Assembly (NCBI RefSeq): GCF_000832065.1
Contig: NZ_JXQM01000006.1
Span: 1 to 64,000 of the forward strand
Direction: 5' to 3'
From: Nitrosospira sp. NpAV
GTDB taxonomy: Bacteria > Pseudomonadota > Gammaproteobacteria > Burkholderiales > Nitrosomonadaceae
DNA: 64,000 nt
Shown here piece by piece: positions 31,285 through 41,496 of the stretch (its first letter is position 1; every line of letters starts with the position of its first letter). The notes beneath the pieces were generated by a model. The model was not told where the DNA came from, did no database searches, and worked only from the letters and a program-made list of their open reading frames with translations. The position numbers were made by a program, and so were the translations under genes.

Positions 31285-32466
31285 TTATGCCTCTACCGCA
31301 ACCTCGATTCCCGCATCGATGCGAAGCCGCGCGGCTTTGTCGGTGACTTCCCAGGTGAATTCGGGTTCATCCCGCCCAAAGTGCCCATAAGCGGCGGTTT
31401 TCTGGTAAATCGGGCGCAGCAGATTAAGAGTATGAATAATAGCACGCGGACGCAAATCGAAATGCTGCTCGATCAGCTTGACGATTTTGTCGTCGGAAAT
31501 TTTTCCAGTTCCATAAGTGTCAACCATGAGTGAAACCGGGCGTGCCACACCAATAGCATAAGCTATCTGCACTTCGCATTTGCTGGCGATACCCGCGGCA
31601 ACGATATTCTTGGCAACATAACGTCCGGCATAGGCTGCGGAACGATCGACCTTGGAGGGATCCTTGCCGGAGAAAGCGCCTCCGCCATGATGTGCGGTAC
31701 CGCCATAGCTGTCCACGATGATTTTGCGGCCCGTCAATCCGCAGTCGCCCATCGGTCCGCCCACCACGAAGCGCCCGGTGGGATTGACCAGGTAACGAGT
31801 CTCCCTGTTCAGCATATTTTTCGGAAGTACCGGTTTAATGATTTCCTCGATGACTGCTTCACTCAGTTCCGTATGGGAAACATCCGGATTGTGCTGGGTG
31901 GATATCACTACGGTTTCGATGCGTTGCGGTTTCCCGTTCAGATAGCGCACCGACACCTGCGACTTAGCGTCCGGACGCAGCCACGGCAGGCGTCCATCTT
32001 TTCTCAATTCTGCTTGCCGCTCCATCAGGCGATGGGCATAGTAAATCGGCATCGGCATCAGTTGCGGCGTTTCGTCGCATGCATAGCCAAACATCAGCCC
32101 TTGGTCGCCCGCACCCTGATCCATTTCTTCTTCTTTGGTGCGATTTACGCCTTGCGCGATATCAGCGGACTGTTTGTTGAAGGCTGTCAACACCGCGCAG
32201 GTATGATAGTCAAACCCGATATCGGAGCTGTTGTAACCGATACGCTTGACTGACGAGCGTGCCACTTGCATGTAATCGACGTTGGCCTCGGTCGTGATCT
32301 CACCCGACATAACGATCAGACCGGTACTGCATAGGGTTTCGCAAGCAACCCGGGCATTGGCATCCTGGGTCAGGATGGCATCGAGGATTGCATCGGAAAT
32401 CTGATCGGCGACCTTGTCGGGGTGACCTTCAGACACGGATTCGGAAGTAAAAAGGTATTCACTCAT
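31285..32466 (-). CDS. metK: S-adenosylmethionine synthetase
   Basis: Makes S-adenosylmethionine from methionine and ATP. The N-terminal [19 protein letters not shown], the [12 protein letters not shown] loop and the P-loop-like [19 protein letters not shown] motif are all present. The start at 32466 ([11 protein letters not shown]) gives 393 residues; the frame extends to 32514 without family sequence. Head of the methyl-cycle gene group. Confidence 0.98.
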   Translation of the reverse strand: MSEYLFTSESVSEGHPDKVADQISDAILDAILTQDANARVACETLCSTGLIVMSGEITTEANVDYMQVARSSVKRIGYNSSDIGFDYHTCAVLTAFNKQSADIAQGVNRTKEEEMDQGAGDQGLMFGYACDETPQLMPMPIYYAHRLMERQAELRKDGRLPWLRPDAKSQVSVRYLNGKPQRIETVVISTQHNPDVSHTELSEAVIEEIIKPVLPKNMLNRETRYLVNPTGRFVVGGPMGDCGLTGRKIIVDSYGGTAHHGGGAFSGKDPSKVDRSAAYAGRYVAKNIVAAGIASKCEVQIAYAIGVARPVSLMVDTYGTGKISDDKIVKLIEQHFDLRPRAIIHTLNLLRPIYQKTAAYGHFGRDEPEFTWEVTDKAARLRIDAGIEVAVEA

Positions 32467-32813
32467 ATGTTGTCCAGCCGCATATAGTTTTAAGAAGGGA
32501 TTGTAGGATACCAAATTACGCGCGTATTAAGAAGACTGACAATAGTACAATCCATGTCTGCAAGCAAACATCCGCTCTTCCCATATATCCGCGCAGTATC
32601 GAACTTTATGCATCCTCCATGACACGGCATACCCGTTGATCGCGCTCCACCCTTGGCTCGGCTTTTGTAGCGATGGATTCGCTGGTGCCGGCATAGTAGC
32701 CGATTGACAGGGGTACCTTCCTGTAACAAACTCACACCAGGCAACAGGCAATATATTCGTTGATTTCTCGGTTGCGACTGACGAATCGTCCGAATGAAAA
32801 CGACGGACTCATA
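32467..32813. other. divergent metK-dapF intergenic region
   Basis: About 350 bases that must carry the promoters of metK (left) and dapF (right). I see no known SAM riboswitch motif and no supported gene. An uninterrupted minus-strand frame of 41 codons (32606-32731) has no ATG, GTG or TTG near its beginning. Confidence 0.4.
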
Positions 32814-33665
32814 ATGAAACTCAAATTTACTAAAATGCATGGGCTGGGCAATGATTTCGTCGTGATTGACGGGATAAATCAATCCTTGTTTCTGAGTCCT
32901 GAACAATTGCGCCTGCTCGCCGATCGTCATTTTGGCGTTGGCTGTGATCAGATTCTATTGATAGAAGCCGCCGAGGGCGACGCTGATTTTCGCTATCGCA
33001 TTTTCAACGCCGACGGTGGCGAGGTGGAGCAATGCGGTAATGGCGCGCGCTGCTTCGTTCGCTACGTGCACGATCGGGGAATGACAGATAAAAATGAGAT
33101 TCGCGTGGAAACAAAGAGCGGACTGATCATTCCCCGATTGGAAACCAACGGCGACGTTACCGTCAATATGGGTGCACCGAGATTTGAACCGGAGGAAATT
33201 CCCTTTATCGCCGAAAAGCGTGCACTGGTTTATCCTCTCGATATCGATGGCAACCAGGTACAGATCAGCGCCGTTTCCATGGGGAATCCTCACGCAGTGC
33301 AATGGGTGGCGGATGTGAATCATGCTCCGGTATTGACTGAAGGTGTGCTGATTGAGCGTCATCCACGTTTTCCCAAGCGGGTCAATGCCGGATATATGCA
33401 GGTGATGGATCGTGGTCATATCCGGTTGCGGGTGTATGAGCGGGGCGCCGGTGAAACGCTTGCTTGCGGCACCGGCGCTTGCGCCGCAGTGGTGACCGGT
33501 ATTGAACGCGGGTTGCTGGAGTCAAGGGTTAAAGTCAGTTTTCGCAGCGGCGATTTATTCATCCACTGGGAAGGCGAGAATCAACCGGTCTGGATGACGG
33601 GGCCCGCTATTACCGTGTTTGATGGAGAGATTGATCTCGCCCGGATGTTTCATAAGTTCGCGTGA
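32814..33665 (+). CDS. dapF: diaminopimelate epimerase
   Basis: Interconverts LL- and meso-diaminopimelate for lysine and peptidoglycan. Both catalytic cysteines are in place: Cys74 in EQCGNGARC and Cys218 in ACGTGACA. The start at 32814 ([15 protein letters not shown]) gives 283 residues, the usual length; the frame extends to 32760 without family sequence. First of the common proteobacterial order dapF-DUF484-xerC. Confidence 0.97.
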   Translation: MKLKFTKMHGLGNDFVVIDGINQSLFLSPEQLRLLADRHFGVGCDQILLIEAAEGDADFRYRIFNADGGEVEQCGNGARCFVRYVHDRGMTDKNEIRVETKSGLIIPRLETNGDVTVNMGAPRFEPEEIPFIAEKRALVYPLDIDGNQVQISAVSMGNPHAVQWVADVNHAPVLTEGVLIERHPRFPKRVNAGYMQVMDRGHIRLRVYERGAGETLACGTGACAAVVTGIERGLLESRVKVSFRSGDLFIHWEGENQPVWMTGPAITVFDGEIDLARMFHKFA

Positions 33666-33804
33666 TGATTACGCAGTATTTTGTTTTGTAGGTAGATTTT
33701 GTGAAAGAGAGTGGTGTAGTTATTCATACGTCCAACTGAATAAAATTTTCATGCGAAACAAAAGACCAGCGAGGACGCGCTCAATTTATGAAACATCCGG
33801 GCCA
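33664..33804. repeat. structured dispersed repeat, copy A
   Basis: About 140 bases just after dapF align with 50136-50286 across their whole length. Identical blocks include ATTTTGTTTTGTA, GTAGTTATTCATA and GCGAGG. Both copies contain long imperfect inverted arms: here TTTTGTTTTGTAGG... near 33679-33700 against ...CGAAACAAAA near 33734-33763. No coding frame is shared. It could be a MITE or a structured RNA. Confidence 0.65.
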
Positions 33805-33876
33805 GGAAGTTACTGAGTAAGTTCGCGGAACACGGAATTTATTTGGAAATTTCTTAAAGTGTAACCGAGGAGAAAC

Positions 33877-34539
33877 ATGAAGCTCAGTTCAGAACAAGTC
33901 GCCCAATATCTACGGGAACATCCTCAATTTTTTGATGAATATGCAGGCATGCTGGCGGATATTCAGATTTCTTATCCGCATGACGGCAGAACCATTCCCA
34001 TCAGCGAGCGGCAAATTATCGCGCTTCGGGATAAAAACCACATCCTGCAGAACAAGTTGGGTGAATTGGTCAGATTTGGCGAGGAAAACGGCGTCCTCAA
34101 TCAAAAAATGCACCGCCTTACCGTCATGCTGCTAACCTCCACGCGTCTGAGTGATTTACTGCATGGGCTGCATTTCAATCTGCGTGAGGATTTCTCGATA
34201 CCTCATTTTGCCCTACGATTATGGAATACAGTTGCCGAAGATCCGGCACTTCCCGAATTCACTCAAACCAGCGCAGATATTCATATTGTGGCGGAAAGCC
34301 TGCTGCGTCCCTATTGTGGCCCCCATGTATTGGAGGAAATCAAGAATTGGTTCGGGGAAAGCGCCGTTCGCTTGCGCTCATTTGCGATGGCGCCACTGCG
34401 CGTGGAGCAGACCATCGGTCTGCTGGTAATGGGAAGCGAAGACCCGCAGCGCTTTTATCCGGAAATGGGAACTCTGTATCTGGCGCAGCTTGGCGAACTG
34501 GTAAGTGCCGCATTGGCACGGTACAGACCGGCGGGGTAG
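33877..34539 (+). CDS. DUF484 family protein
   Basis: Soluble 220-residue protein. The N-terminus MKLSSEQVAQYLREHPQFF is the family hallmark, followed by ISERQIIALRDKNHILQNKL and a GAF-like C-terminal half. The gene lies between dapF and xerC, as in E. coli and many proteobacteria. Function is not established; a GAF-type fold suggests ligand sensing, which is inference. Confidence 0.93.
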   Translation: MKLSSEQVAQYLREHPQFFDEYAGMLADIQISYPHDGRTIPISERQIIALRDKNHILQNKLGELVRFGEENGVLNQKMHRLTVMLLTSTRLSDLLHGLHFNLREDFSIPHFALRLWNTVAEDPALPEFTQTSADIHIVAESLLRPYCGPHVLEEIKNWFGESAVRLRSFAMAPLRVEQTIGLLVMGSEDPQRFYPEMGTLYLAQLGELVSAALARYRPAG

Positions 34540-34677
34540 TTCTGGCAGCCTGCTGAACTTAAAGCGGTTGGCTACAACAAACCAGGCTTAAAAACATCGA
34601 GCCGGTCTATATTTCGCCGTTTTCGTCCAATAGAACGATGTCTTCAAAATGGTCAAGATAATGTCAGCAGGATTACA

Positions 34678-35586
34678 ATGATGTCCGGAAATAGCCGGGA
34701 CGCACTCGCTACCGCCTATCTTTCCCATCTTGTCAATGAACGGCGCTTGTCACCGCTTACGTGCGAAAGTTACGCGCGTGATATTGCCGTTTTGCTCCAC
34801 TTCGCGGATGAAACATCGCTCGATCAATTGCGAATTCATCATATCCGCCGCTTTGTTGCCCAACGTCATGGGAAGGGATTTTCCGGAAAAAGTCTGGCCA
34901 GAATGCTCTCAGCATGGCGTGGTTTTTACCAATACCTGGCGCGTGATCACGGCTATACCTGCAATCCGTGTACCGGGGTGCGCGCGCCGAAATCGCCCCG
35001 AACCCTGCCTCATACTCTTTCACCCGACGAAGCCGCGAATCTGCTGGACTTCCCTGTTGACGATGATCCAATGGCGTTACGAGACAAAGCTATGTTCGAG
35101 CTGTGTTATTCCTCAGGACTCCGGCTGGCTGAACTCATCGGTCTACGGCCCGGGGACCTGAATTTTTCAGATGGTACAGTGCGTGTTACCGGCAAAGGCG
35201 GCAAGACTCGCATAGTCCCCATAGGCAGTCAGGCGGCGCGCGTCTTGAGTGAATGGATGAAACTGCGCGAAGTGCTGGTCAAACCGGGCGCAACCGCGTT
35301 ATTCGTATCGCGGTATGGGAGAAACATCAGTCCGCGATCCATCAGTCACCGGTTAAAAATTCAGGCGGCACGGCAGGGAATCGGCGCCAATATTCATCCC
35401 CACGTCCTGCGTCATTCATTTGCCTCCCACCTCCTGCAGTCGAGTGGCGACTTGCGCGCGGTGCAGGAAATGCTGGGACATGCCAGTATCAGCACTACGC
35501 AAGTTTATACTCATCTTGATTTTCAACATTTGGCGAAAGTTTACGATGCGGCACATCCACGTGCCAGGAAGAAGGAGAAGCCCTGA
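34678..35586 (+). CDS. xerC: site-specific tyrosine recombinase XerC
   Basis: Resolves chromosome dimers at dif together with XerD. The N-terminal SAM-like DNA-binding domain is residues 1-95. All catalytic residues are visible: Arg149 (SGLRLAE), Lys173 (GKGGKTR), His242 and Arg245 (HVLRHSFASH), His268 (GHASIS) and nucleophile Tyr277 (VYTHLD). At 302 residues it is full length. Position after dapF-DUF484 supports XerC over XerD. Confidence 0.96.
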   Translation: MMSGNSRDALATAYLSHLVNERRLSPLTCESYARDIAVLLHFADETSLDQLRIHHIRRFVAQRHGKGFSGKSLARMLSAWRGFYQYLARDHGYTCNPCTGVRAPKSPRTLPHTLSPDEAANLLDFPVDDDPMALRDKAMFELCYSSGLRLAELIGLRPGDLNFSDGTVRVTGKGGKTRIVPIGSQAARVLSEWMKLREVLVKPGATALFVSRYGRNISPRSISHRLKIQAARQGIGANIHPHVLRHSFASHLLQSSGDLRAVQEMLGHASISTTQVYTHLDFQHLAKVYDAAHPRARKKEKP

Positions 35587-35589
35587 ACT

Positions 35590-35672
35590 TGGGGTAGCGC
35601 ATACGGACCCTGGATAGTCTGTCAGTCATGGCGCTTACTTAAAAATGAGCGGTCAACCGCCGGATTTAGGTA
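35590..35672 (-). repeat. solo end of the CCTAAATCC element ahead of hslV
   Basis: On the minus strand, CCTAAATCCGGC then GGTTGACCGCTCATTT at 35641-35670 matches the element left end near mrdA with three or so differences. Weaker similarity continues to about 35590, including an in-frame ATG and GCGCTAC shared with the copy at 21116. No right end is present. The hslV promoter region (TATAAT at 35671-35676) abuts it. Confidence 0.55.
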
Positions 35673-35705
35673 TAATCTGCGCTCTTACTCATCTTGTGCT
35701 AATAC

Positions 35706-36242
35706 ATGCAAGAATATCACGGCACTACCATACTTTCAGCGCGACGCGGCACGCAAGTGGCGCTTGGAGGTGATGGCCAGGTAACCTTGGGCGCCATCGT
35801 AGCGAAGGCCAGCGCTCGCAAGGTGCGTAGGCTTTATCATGACAAAATTCTCGCAGGATTTGCGGGCGGCACAGCCGACGCTTTTACCTTGTTCGAGCGT
35901 TTTGAAGGTAAACTTGAGAAGCATCAGGGGCACCTCATGCGTTCGGCGGTTGAGCTGGCGAAGGATTGGCGAACTGACCGCATTTTACGCCGGTTGGAAG
36001 CGATGCTGGTGGTAGCCGACCCCGAAACCACGCTTATCATTACGGGCTCGGGTGACGTGATTGAACCTGAGTTGGGACTCGCCGCGATCGGTAGTGGAGG
36101 TTCTTATGCCCATTCCGCGGCGCGCGCACTCCTGGAAAACACCAGTCTGACGCCGGTGGAGATTGTCAAGAAGTCGCTTACCATCGCAGGCGATTTGTGT
36201 ATCTATACCAATCAGAACCATATCATCGAAGTTCTGGAATAG
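35706..36242 (+). CDS. hslV: ATP-dependent protease subunit HslV
   Basis: Proteasome-like peptidase that forms a double hexamer, activated by HslU. The N-terminus [15 protein letters not shown] shows a six-residue propeptide before the catalytic Thr (Thr7, Thr1 after processing). The GDGQVTLG segment and the C-terminal [10 protein letters not shown] segment are typical. 178 residues. A good -10 box TATAAT lies 30 bases upstream of the start. Pairs with hslU downstream. Confidence 0.97.
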   Translation: MQEYHGTTILSARRGTQVALGGDGQVTLGAIVAKASARKVRRLYHDKILAGFAGGTADAFTLFERFEGKLEKHQGHLMRSAVELAKDWRTDRILRRLEAMLVVADPETTLIITGSGDVIEPELGLAAIGSGGSYAHSAARALLENTSLTPVEIVKKSLTIAGDLCIYTNQNHIIEVLE

Positions 36243-36410
36243 CGTGCAAGCTAAACGTAAATAGTGAGACGCAAGTGAAACACAAAAGGAGATGCGGTTT
36301 TTTTACGGGTACCATCCCGCGAAGCGCACTCCACTCCGGCATATCGGCTTCAGCCTGCTTCTCGCGTTAGGTCTCCATATCCCGCCACTTTATCATTGAT
36401 GCCTTGAACC

Positions 36411-37742
36411 ATGTCCCAACTGACCCCTCAGGAAATCGTCCACGAACTCGACAAACACATTATTGGTCAAGATGCCGCCAAGCGCTCCGTGGCCATTGCG
36501 CTCAGGAATCGCTGGCGCAGGCAGCAGGTAATGGATCCCCTGCGGCAGGAAATCACGCCAAAAAATATCTTGATGATCGGACCCACGGGCGTCGGCAAGA
36601 CCGAAATCGCACGCCGTCTGGCAAAACTCGCCGATGCGCCGTTCATCAAGGTGGAAGCGACCAAATTTACTGAAGTGGGTTATGTCGGCCGCGATGTGGA
36701 TTCCATCATCCGCGATCTGGTGGAATCCGCCATCAAGCAGTCCCGTGAACAGGAAACCCAGAAAATGAGGGCTCGCGCGGAAGACCATGCCGAGGAGCGT
36801 ATCCTCGACGTGTTGCTGCCAGCCGCAAGAGAGATGGGCTCGCCAATGGAAGTGGGAGAGGGCGACAATGTGACCCGGCAAAAATTTCGCAAGAAATTGC
36901 GCGAGGGCGAGCTCGACGATAAAGAAATTGAAATCGAAGTTTCAGCGGCGCATCCTCACATGGAAATCTTTGCGCCACCGGGAATGGAGGAGCTGACCAC
37001 GCAAATTCAAGGTATGTTTCAGAATCTGGGAGGAGAAAGAAAAAAGACTCGCAAGCTGAGAATCCGTGAGGCAATGAAGCTGATTACCGATGAAGAGGCA
37101 TCCAAACTCGTCAATGATGAGGAGTTGAAGCTTCGCTCAGTGCAGAATGTCGAGCAGAATGGTATCGTGTTTCTTGACGAAATCGACAAAATCACCAGCC
37201 GGTCCGAAACTTCCGGGGCGGACGTATCGCGCCAGGGCGTACAACGGGACTTGCTGCCGCTGGTGGAAGGTACCACGGTTTCCACGAAATACGGCATGAT
37301 CAAAACTGATCATATCCTGTTCATCGCCAGCGGCGCATTCCATCTCGCCAAGCCTTCCGATCTGATTCCAGAATTGCAGGGCCGTTTTCCTATTCGGGTC
37401 GAACTGGCCAGCCTTAGTGCCCACGATTTTGTACAAATCCTCACGAATACAGATGCCTGCTTGACACGTCAATATGAGGCGCTCCTGGAAACTGAAAGGA
37501 TCAAGCTGGAATTTACACCCGATGCGGTTAAACGCCTGGCGGAGATTGCTTTCGCGGTTAACGAAAAAACCGAGAATATCGGCGCAAGACGCCTTTATAC
37601 CGTAATGGAAAAACTTCTGGAAGATGTTTCCTTCGACGCCGAGAAACACAGTGGCAATACCGTCGTCATTGATGCCGCATACGTGGATGTACGGCTCAAC
37701 AGCTTATCCCAAAGCGAGGATTTAGCCCGCTACGTGCTTTAA
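36411..37742 (+). CDS. hslU: ATP-dependent protease ATPase subunit HslU
   Basis: AAA+ unfoldase partner of HslV. Walker A GPTGVGKT is at residues 57-64, Walker B is IVFLDEIDK, and the pore-loop region is [14 protein letters not shown]. The intermediate (I) domain spans roughly residues 110-230. The C-terminus ARYVL inserts into HslV. 443 residues, normal. It follows hslV by about 170 bases. Confidence 0.98.
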   Translation: MSQLTPQEIVHELDKHIIGQDAAKRSVAIALRNRWRRQQVMDPLRQEITPKNILMIGPTGVGKTEIARRLAKLADAPFIKVEATKFTEVGYVGRDVDSIIRDLVESAIKQSREQETQKMRARAEDHAEERILDVLLPAAREMGSPMEVGEGDNVTRQKFRKKLREGELDDKEIEIEVSAAHPHMEIFAPPGMEELTTQIQGMFQNLGGERKKTRKLRIREAMKLITDEEASKLVNDEELKLRSVQNVEQNGIVFLDEIDKITSRSETSGADVSRQGVQRDLLPLVEGTTVSTKYGMIKTDHILFIASGAFHLAKPSDLIPELQGRFPIRVELASLSAHDFVQILTNTDACLTRQYEALLETERIKLEFTPDAVKRLAEIAFAVNEKTENIGARRLYTVMEKLLEDVSFDAEKHSGNTVVIDAAYVDVRLNSLSQSEDLARYVL

Positions 37743-37842
37743 CTCAACAAGTTCTCCGTGAAGTGCTCGTTTCGGGATCTATCCGGTGGGCCTCCAGTCC
37801 TCAGCTTCGATACGGGAAAAAGCTGATGAAAATGCGGGTGAA

Positions 37843-39054
37843 TTACGCAAACTGACCCGCTGCATAACCGGACGCCCAAGCCCACTGGAAATTGAATCCG
37901 CCCAGATGTCCGGTCACGTCCACGACTTCACCGATAAAATATAGGCCAGGTACTTTTTTCGCTTCCATCGTCTTGGATGACAACTCCCGGGTATCCACCC
38001 CTCCCAGCGTCACTTCCGCTTTTTTGTATCCTGCAGTACCGCTGGGCGTGATTTGCCAGCTACGCAATTGCGCGGCAATCTGCTTCAATTCAGTTTCACT
38101 ATACCGGTTTAGCTGACGGACGGAATGACCTGGCATAATGGCTTCACACCAAGCCTGGGCAAAGCGTCTGGGTAGATATTGCGCTAATAAATTGGGCAGC
38201 AGCGCAGTGCTGTGCCTGTGATCGAGCAGCCATGCCGCCGCGTCGAGGTCCGGCAACAAGTTGAGTTGAACAGGAATTCCAGGCTGCCAATAGGAAGAAA
38301 TTTGCAATATGGCGGGGCCGCTCAAACCACGATGCGTGAATAAAAGATTCTCGCGAAAGCATGCCTCATTACAGCTTACCGTTGCGTCAATTGCGATGCC
38401 TGAAAGCCCGGAGAAAAATGTCAGTTGATCAGCTGCGAAAGTGAGCGGAACAAGCGCCGGCCGCAGGGGCGTAACGGTGATGCCAAATTGCTCGGCGATA
38501 CAATATCCAAAGGAGCTTGCACCGATTTGTGGGATGGACAGGCCTCCCGTTGCGATCACTAATGAGTCGGCCACCCAGGTGTCACGGTCGGTTTCCAGCA
38601 CGAATCCACTACTGGAATCGTTACCGGTTGCGCCGGTATGAATACGGCTTGTATGGGTCACTCGACATGGCATTTGCCATTCAACGCCCGCCGCGTCGCA
38701 CTCATGCCGCAACAGATCGATGATCTGCTGCGAACTGCCATCGCAAAACAATTGCCCCAGTTTTTTTTCATGATAGTGGATGCCATGTTTTTCCACCAGC
38801 ATGATAAAGTTTTGCGGGGTAAATCGTGCCAACGCGGATCGGCAGAAATGAGGATTGTGCGACAGGAAATTTTCCGGTCTGGTATGGCGATTGGTGAAAT
38901 TACACCGTCCTCCGCCGGAAATACGAATTTTTTCTGCAAGCTTCGAGGCATGATCCAACAGCATGACCGAGCGTCCGCGCTTGCCGGCTTCGATCGCGCA
39001 CATCATCCCGGCCGCGCCAGCGCCTATCACTATTACATCTTTTTTTATTTTCAT
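37843..39054 (-). CDS. HI0933-like NAD(P)/FAD-dependent flavoprotein
   Basis: Flavoprotein of the HI0933/BaiN family, 403 residues. The FAD-binding GAGAAGMMCAIEAGKRG is near the N-terminus, followed by KIRISGGGRCNFTN, a family hallmark. The C-terminal GLYFIGEVVDVTGHLGGFN ends the FAD site. The reaction is unknown; a BaiN-like bile-acid role is not expected here. Its ATG overlaps the stop of the upstream methyltransferase as ATGA, so the two are translated together. Confidence 0.9.
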   Translation of the reverse strand: MKIKKDVIVIGAGAAGMMCAIEAGKRGRSVMLLDHASKLAEKIRISGGGRCNFTNRHTRPENFLSHNPHFCRSALARFTPQNFIMLVEKHGIHYHEKKLGQLFCDGSSQQIIDLLRHECDAAGVEWQMPCRVTHTSRIHTGATGNDSSSGFVLETDRDTWVADSLVIATGGLSIPQIGASSFGYCIAEQFGITVTPLRPALVPLTFAADQLTFFSGLSGIAIDATVSCNEACFRENLLFTHRGLSGPAILQISSYWQPGIPVQLNLLPDLDAAAWLLDHRHSTALLPNLLAQYLPRRFAQAWCEAIMPGHSVRQLNRYSETELKQIAAQLRSWQITPSGTAGYKKAEVTLGGVDTRELSSKTMEAKKVPGLYFIGEVVDVTGHLGGFNFQWAWASGYAAGQFA

Positions 39055-39716
39055 TCGATGGGCTGAATCCGCATCTGGCTGGCGTTACCCCATCGTTTCC
39101 GCCACACGCTGGCTAACCACGGTTGCTGTTCGCGCGGCCGCCCGGCAGGACGGTAATAGTGAGTAATCTCGACAAATCCGGCCGCGGCCATATAGTCCTG
39201 CCATTTTTCAATATCATGATATGCGCCATAACGCCCGTGGGTCCAGCCCTCGTCATTATTTCCGCGCGGATTGGAACTGAACAGCACGCCGCCCGGTTTC
39301 AGCGCGTTGCACAACTCCGTCAGCACACGGGGCAGCTCACAGCTGGGAACATGAAACAGCGAAGCATTCGCAAATATGCCGTCGAAGTATTCACGCGGCA
39401 GATCGAGTCCAAGAAAATCCTGGCACCATACTTCGCAGCCGCTATAGCTGTGGGCCATTTCAACGAATTGCCGGGCACCGTCAAGTCCGATCGCGATATG
39501 CCCGAGGTCGTTAAAAACCTTGAGATCACGCCCCGGCCCGCAGCCAAAATCCAATATGGTGCAAGGGGGGGTGCTCTCGATATACTTCAGCAATGCTGAG
39601 ATATTCTGGCTGACGTCATGATCTTTCGTTCCTTCCCAGAAATGGTCGGCGCGCTTGTTGTAGTGGGCGAGCGTAAGAGAAGAAATTTTCTTCAGATCCA
39701 GCGAGGTGAGTTTCAT
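39051..39716 (-). CDS. class I SAM-dependent methyltransferase
   Basis: Rossmann-fold methyltransferase of 221 residues. Motif I ILDFGCGPGRDLKVF and the following acidic position in AIGLDGA are clear. The acceptor substrate is not evident. It overlaps the flavoprotein gene by four bases (ATGA), implying coupled translation, though a shared pathway is not proven. Confidence 0.88.
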   Translation of the reverse strand: MKLTSLDLKKISSLTLAHYNKRADHFWEGTKDHDVSQNISALLKYIESTPPCTILDFGCGPGRDLKVFNDLGHIAIGLDGARQFVEMAHSYSGCEVWCQDFLGLDLPREYFDGIFANASLFHVPSCELPRVLTELCNALKPGGVLFSSNPRGNNDEGWTHGRYGAYHDIEKWQDYMAAAGFVEITHYYRPAGRPREQQPWLASVWRKRWGNASQMRIQPIE

Positions 39717-39898
39717 GCGATGCTTATGTGAGGTACGGAATAATGATCAAGTCTTCGTCATGTCCAATTCGCGGCGAAGGGAGTAAGGCGATGCCCGGAA
39801 TGTAATATCCAGTGGGCAACAGATCTCAGATTCCCGCATTGGAGGCGTTATACCGTCCAGGAAGTCACGGAGCAATCCGGCACGTTACAGGAGTTCCC

Positions 39899-40666
39899 CT
39901 AACGCAGGACACCCAGTAACGCACTCCGCGCCTGTAAATCGCGCATAATTGCCAGCCCCCCCTGGATCACGATTTCGGGCGAGGGATGGTGGCTTTCCGC
40001 AGCAATAATTTCGAGTGCTGCTTGGCCTGTATGCCCGGGGGTTTCCAACAGATTTATCAGGCGCGAAGTAAACGCATTGATCTCGGTGAATCGAATTTGA
40101 TCGCTCATATCGCGGAATACCAGTAAATAAGTTGCTGCCGGCATAATTCGAGTGCGCGGACCGATACGATGCACGGGCCACCGATAACACAGATTGGCGA
40201 GCACCGGGTTTAGAATGGGGTGCTGTTCCAGTAGGCTGCCGCCGGGATCGATGCGGTCCCAATCCGGCAAATCCATTGAAACGGAAAGCACCAGTTCTAT
40301 CCATTCATAGTGTGCCAGCTCCAGCATGAATTCGGGATAATCTGCGGTTGGCGTCCATTCCGTTTGCAGGAACTGAATAAACTCATCGGGTATTTCCCGA
40401 AAAAAAGGTGAGCGGCTACGATGTATGGCAAGAAACGCCCGCATGAGCCGTCCCCATCGACGCGTTCCCAATACTTTTCTAAGTACGGGAAAGCAGCTCA
40501 ACAGGAAACTCTCAGCGTTGTTGTAAACCAGCCTTTTATATATCCGCATACGTCTTGCTTCGATGCCACGCGGGCAAGGGTTTGCAGTGGAGTCGCGGAT
40601 ATGCGCGGTGAACGCGTACTGGAAGCGCTGAAATTCAGGAAGCTGCCCGGACATGGCTCGTATCAT
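39899..40666 (-). CDS. DUF2063 protein, MNIO partner (BufC/HvfC-like)
   Basis: The N-terminal DUF2063 domain ([17 protein letters not shown], then [20 protein letters not shown]) corresponds to the BufC/HvfC partner that presents precursor peptides to the MNIO enzyme in bufferin-type RiPP pathways. 255 residues; an internal Met at 40654 is an alternative start. It overlaps the 3' end of the MNIO gene by 20-32 bases, so expression is coupled. The C-terminal half is probably the wHTH-like recognition region. Family assignment is good; the client precursors are inferred from the two genes upstream. Confidence 0.85.
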   Translation of the reverse strand: MIRAMSGQLPEFQRFQYAFTAHIRDSTANPCPRGIEARRMRIYKRLVYNNAESFLLSCFPVLRKVLGTRRWGRLMRAFLAIHRSRSPFFREIPDEFIQFLQTEWTPTADYPEFMLELAHYEWIELVLSVSMDLPDWDRIDPGGSLLEQHPILNPVLANLCYRWPVHRIGPRTRIMPAATYLLVFRDMSDQIRFTEINAFTSRLINLLETPGHTGQAALEIIAAESHHPSPEIVIQGGLAIMRDLQARSALLGVLR

Positions 40667-41486
40667 GCCGACTCTGAATAAGACCGATGCGGTCGACCTC
40701 TCGCATCAGTTCATGCAAAGGGGGAATATTGAAGTCGCGCTCAAGCAAGGTGGGAGCCACGCCATGGATGCGGTAAGTTTGATCCAGCAATGACCATACC
40801 GGATCGATTATGTCCGCGCCATGGGTGTCGATAATCAGGTTCTCCGCTTCATTGTAATGCCCGGCCATATGCATATAGACAATGCGTTCGGTGGGCATGG
40901 CACGAATGAATTCGATGGGGTCGTAGGCATGGTTGACGCTGTTGACGTAGACGTTGTTAACGTCAAGATGCAGGTCGCAGTCCGCTTCGGTCAATACAGC
41001 ACGGATAAAGTCTGCTTCACTCATTTCGGTAATGGGGGCGCGCACATAAAACGAGGCATTTTCCAAAGCGATGCGGCGTTCCAGAATATCTTGAGCGCGG
41101 TGAATGCGTGCGGCCACATATTTGACTGCTTCTTCGGTAAAAGGTATTGGAAGCAGATCATAGAGATGACCATCGTCGGAACAGTAGGAGAGATGTTCGG
41201 TATAAAGCGGAATTCGATGCTGGTCCAGGAACTGCCGGATCTTATGCAGAAGCACCTCATCCAGCGGTGCGGGGCTGCCAATGGAGAGCGAGAGTCCATG
41301 GCAGACGAAGGGGTAGCGCTCCGTGAAGCTACGCAAATCCCGTCCCGCCACACCGCCGAAATCAATCCAGTTTTCCGGGGCAATCTCGAAGAAATCAATA
41401 GCGGCGGGGACATGCGTTTTTAATTCGGGAATGAGTTCCCGCCGAAAGCCCAGTCCCACGCTGGCACGGCTTAACAATTCCCCCAC
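40635..41486 (-). CDS. DUF692 multinuclear non-heme iron oxidase (MNIO, BufB/HvfB-like)
   Basis: TIM-barrel iron enzyme of the DUF692 family, which includes MbnB (methanobactin) and BufB (bufferin cysteine oxidation). Metal-ligand segments expected in the family are visible in order: [41 protein letters not shown] and DTHGADI. 283 residues, normal length. It lies 10 bases after the second EF-hand precursor and overlaps the DUF2063 gene. Likely role: oxidative conversion of Cys in EG(K/R)CG motifs of the upstream products, by analogy with bufferins. Confidence 0.9.
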   Translation of the reverse strand: MGELLSRASVGLGFRRELIPELKTHVPAAIDFFEIAPENWIDFGGVAGRDLRSFTERYPFVCHGLSLSIGSPAPLDEVLLHKIRQFLDQHRIPLYTEHLSYCSDDGHLYDLLPIPFTEEAVKYVAARIHRAQDILERRIALENASFYVRAPITEMSEADFIRAVLTEADCDLHLDVNNVYVNSVNHAYDPIEFIRAMPTERIVYMHMAGHYNEAENLIIDTHGADIIDPVWSLLDQTYRIHGVAPTLLERDFNIPPLHELMREVDRIGLIQSRHDTSHVRAAS

Positions 41487-41496
41487 CGATCAGAAA

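Noticed and set aside
32606-32731. 41-codon minus-strand frame with protein-like composition upstream of metK
   Set aside because: No ATG, GTG or TTG near its start, no homology recognised, and it sits in a divergent promoter region.
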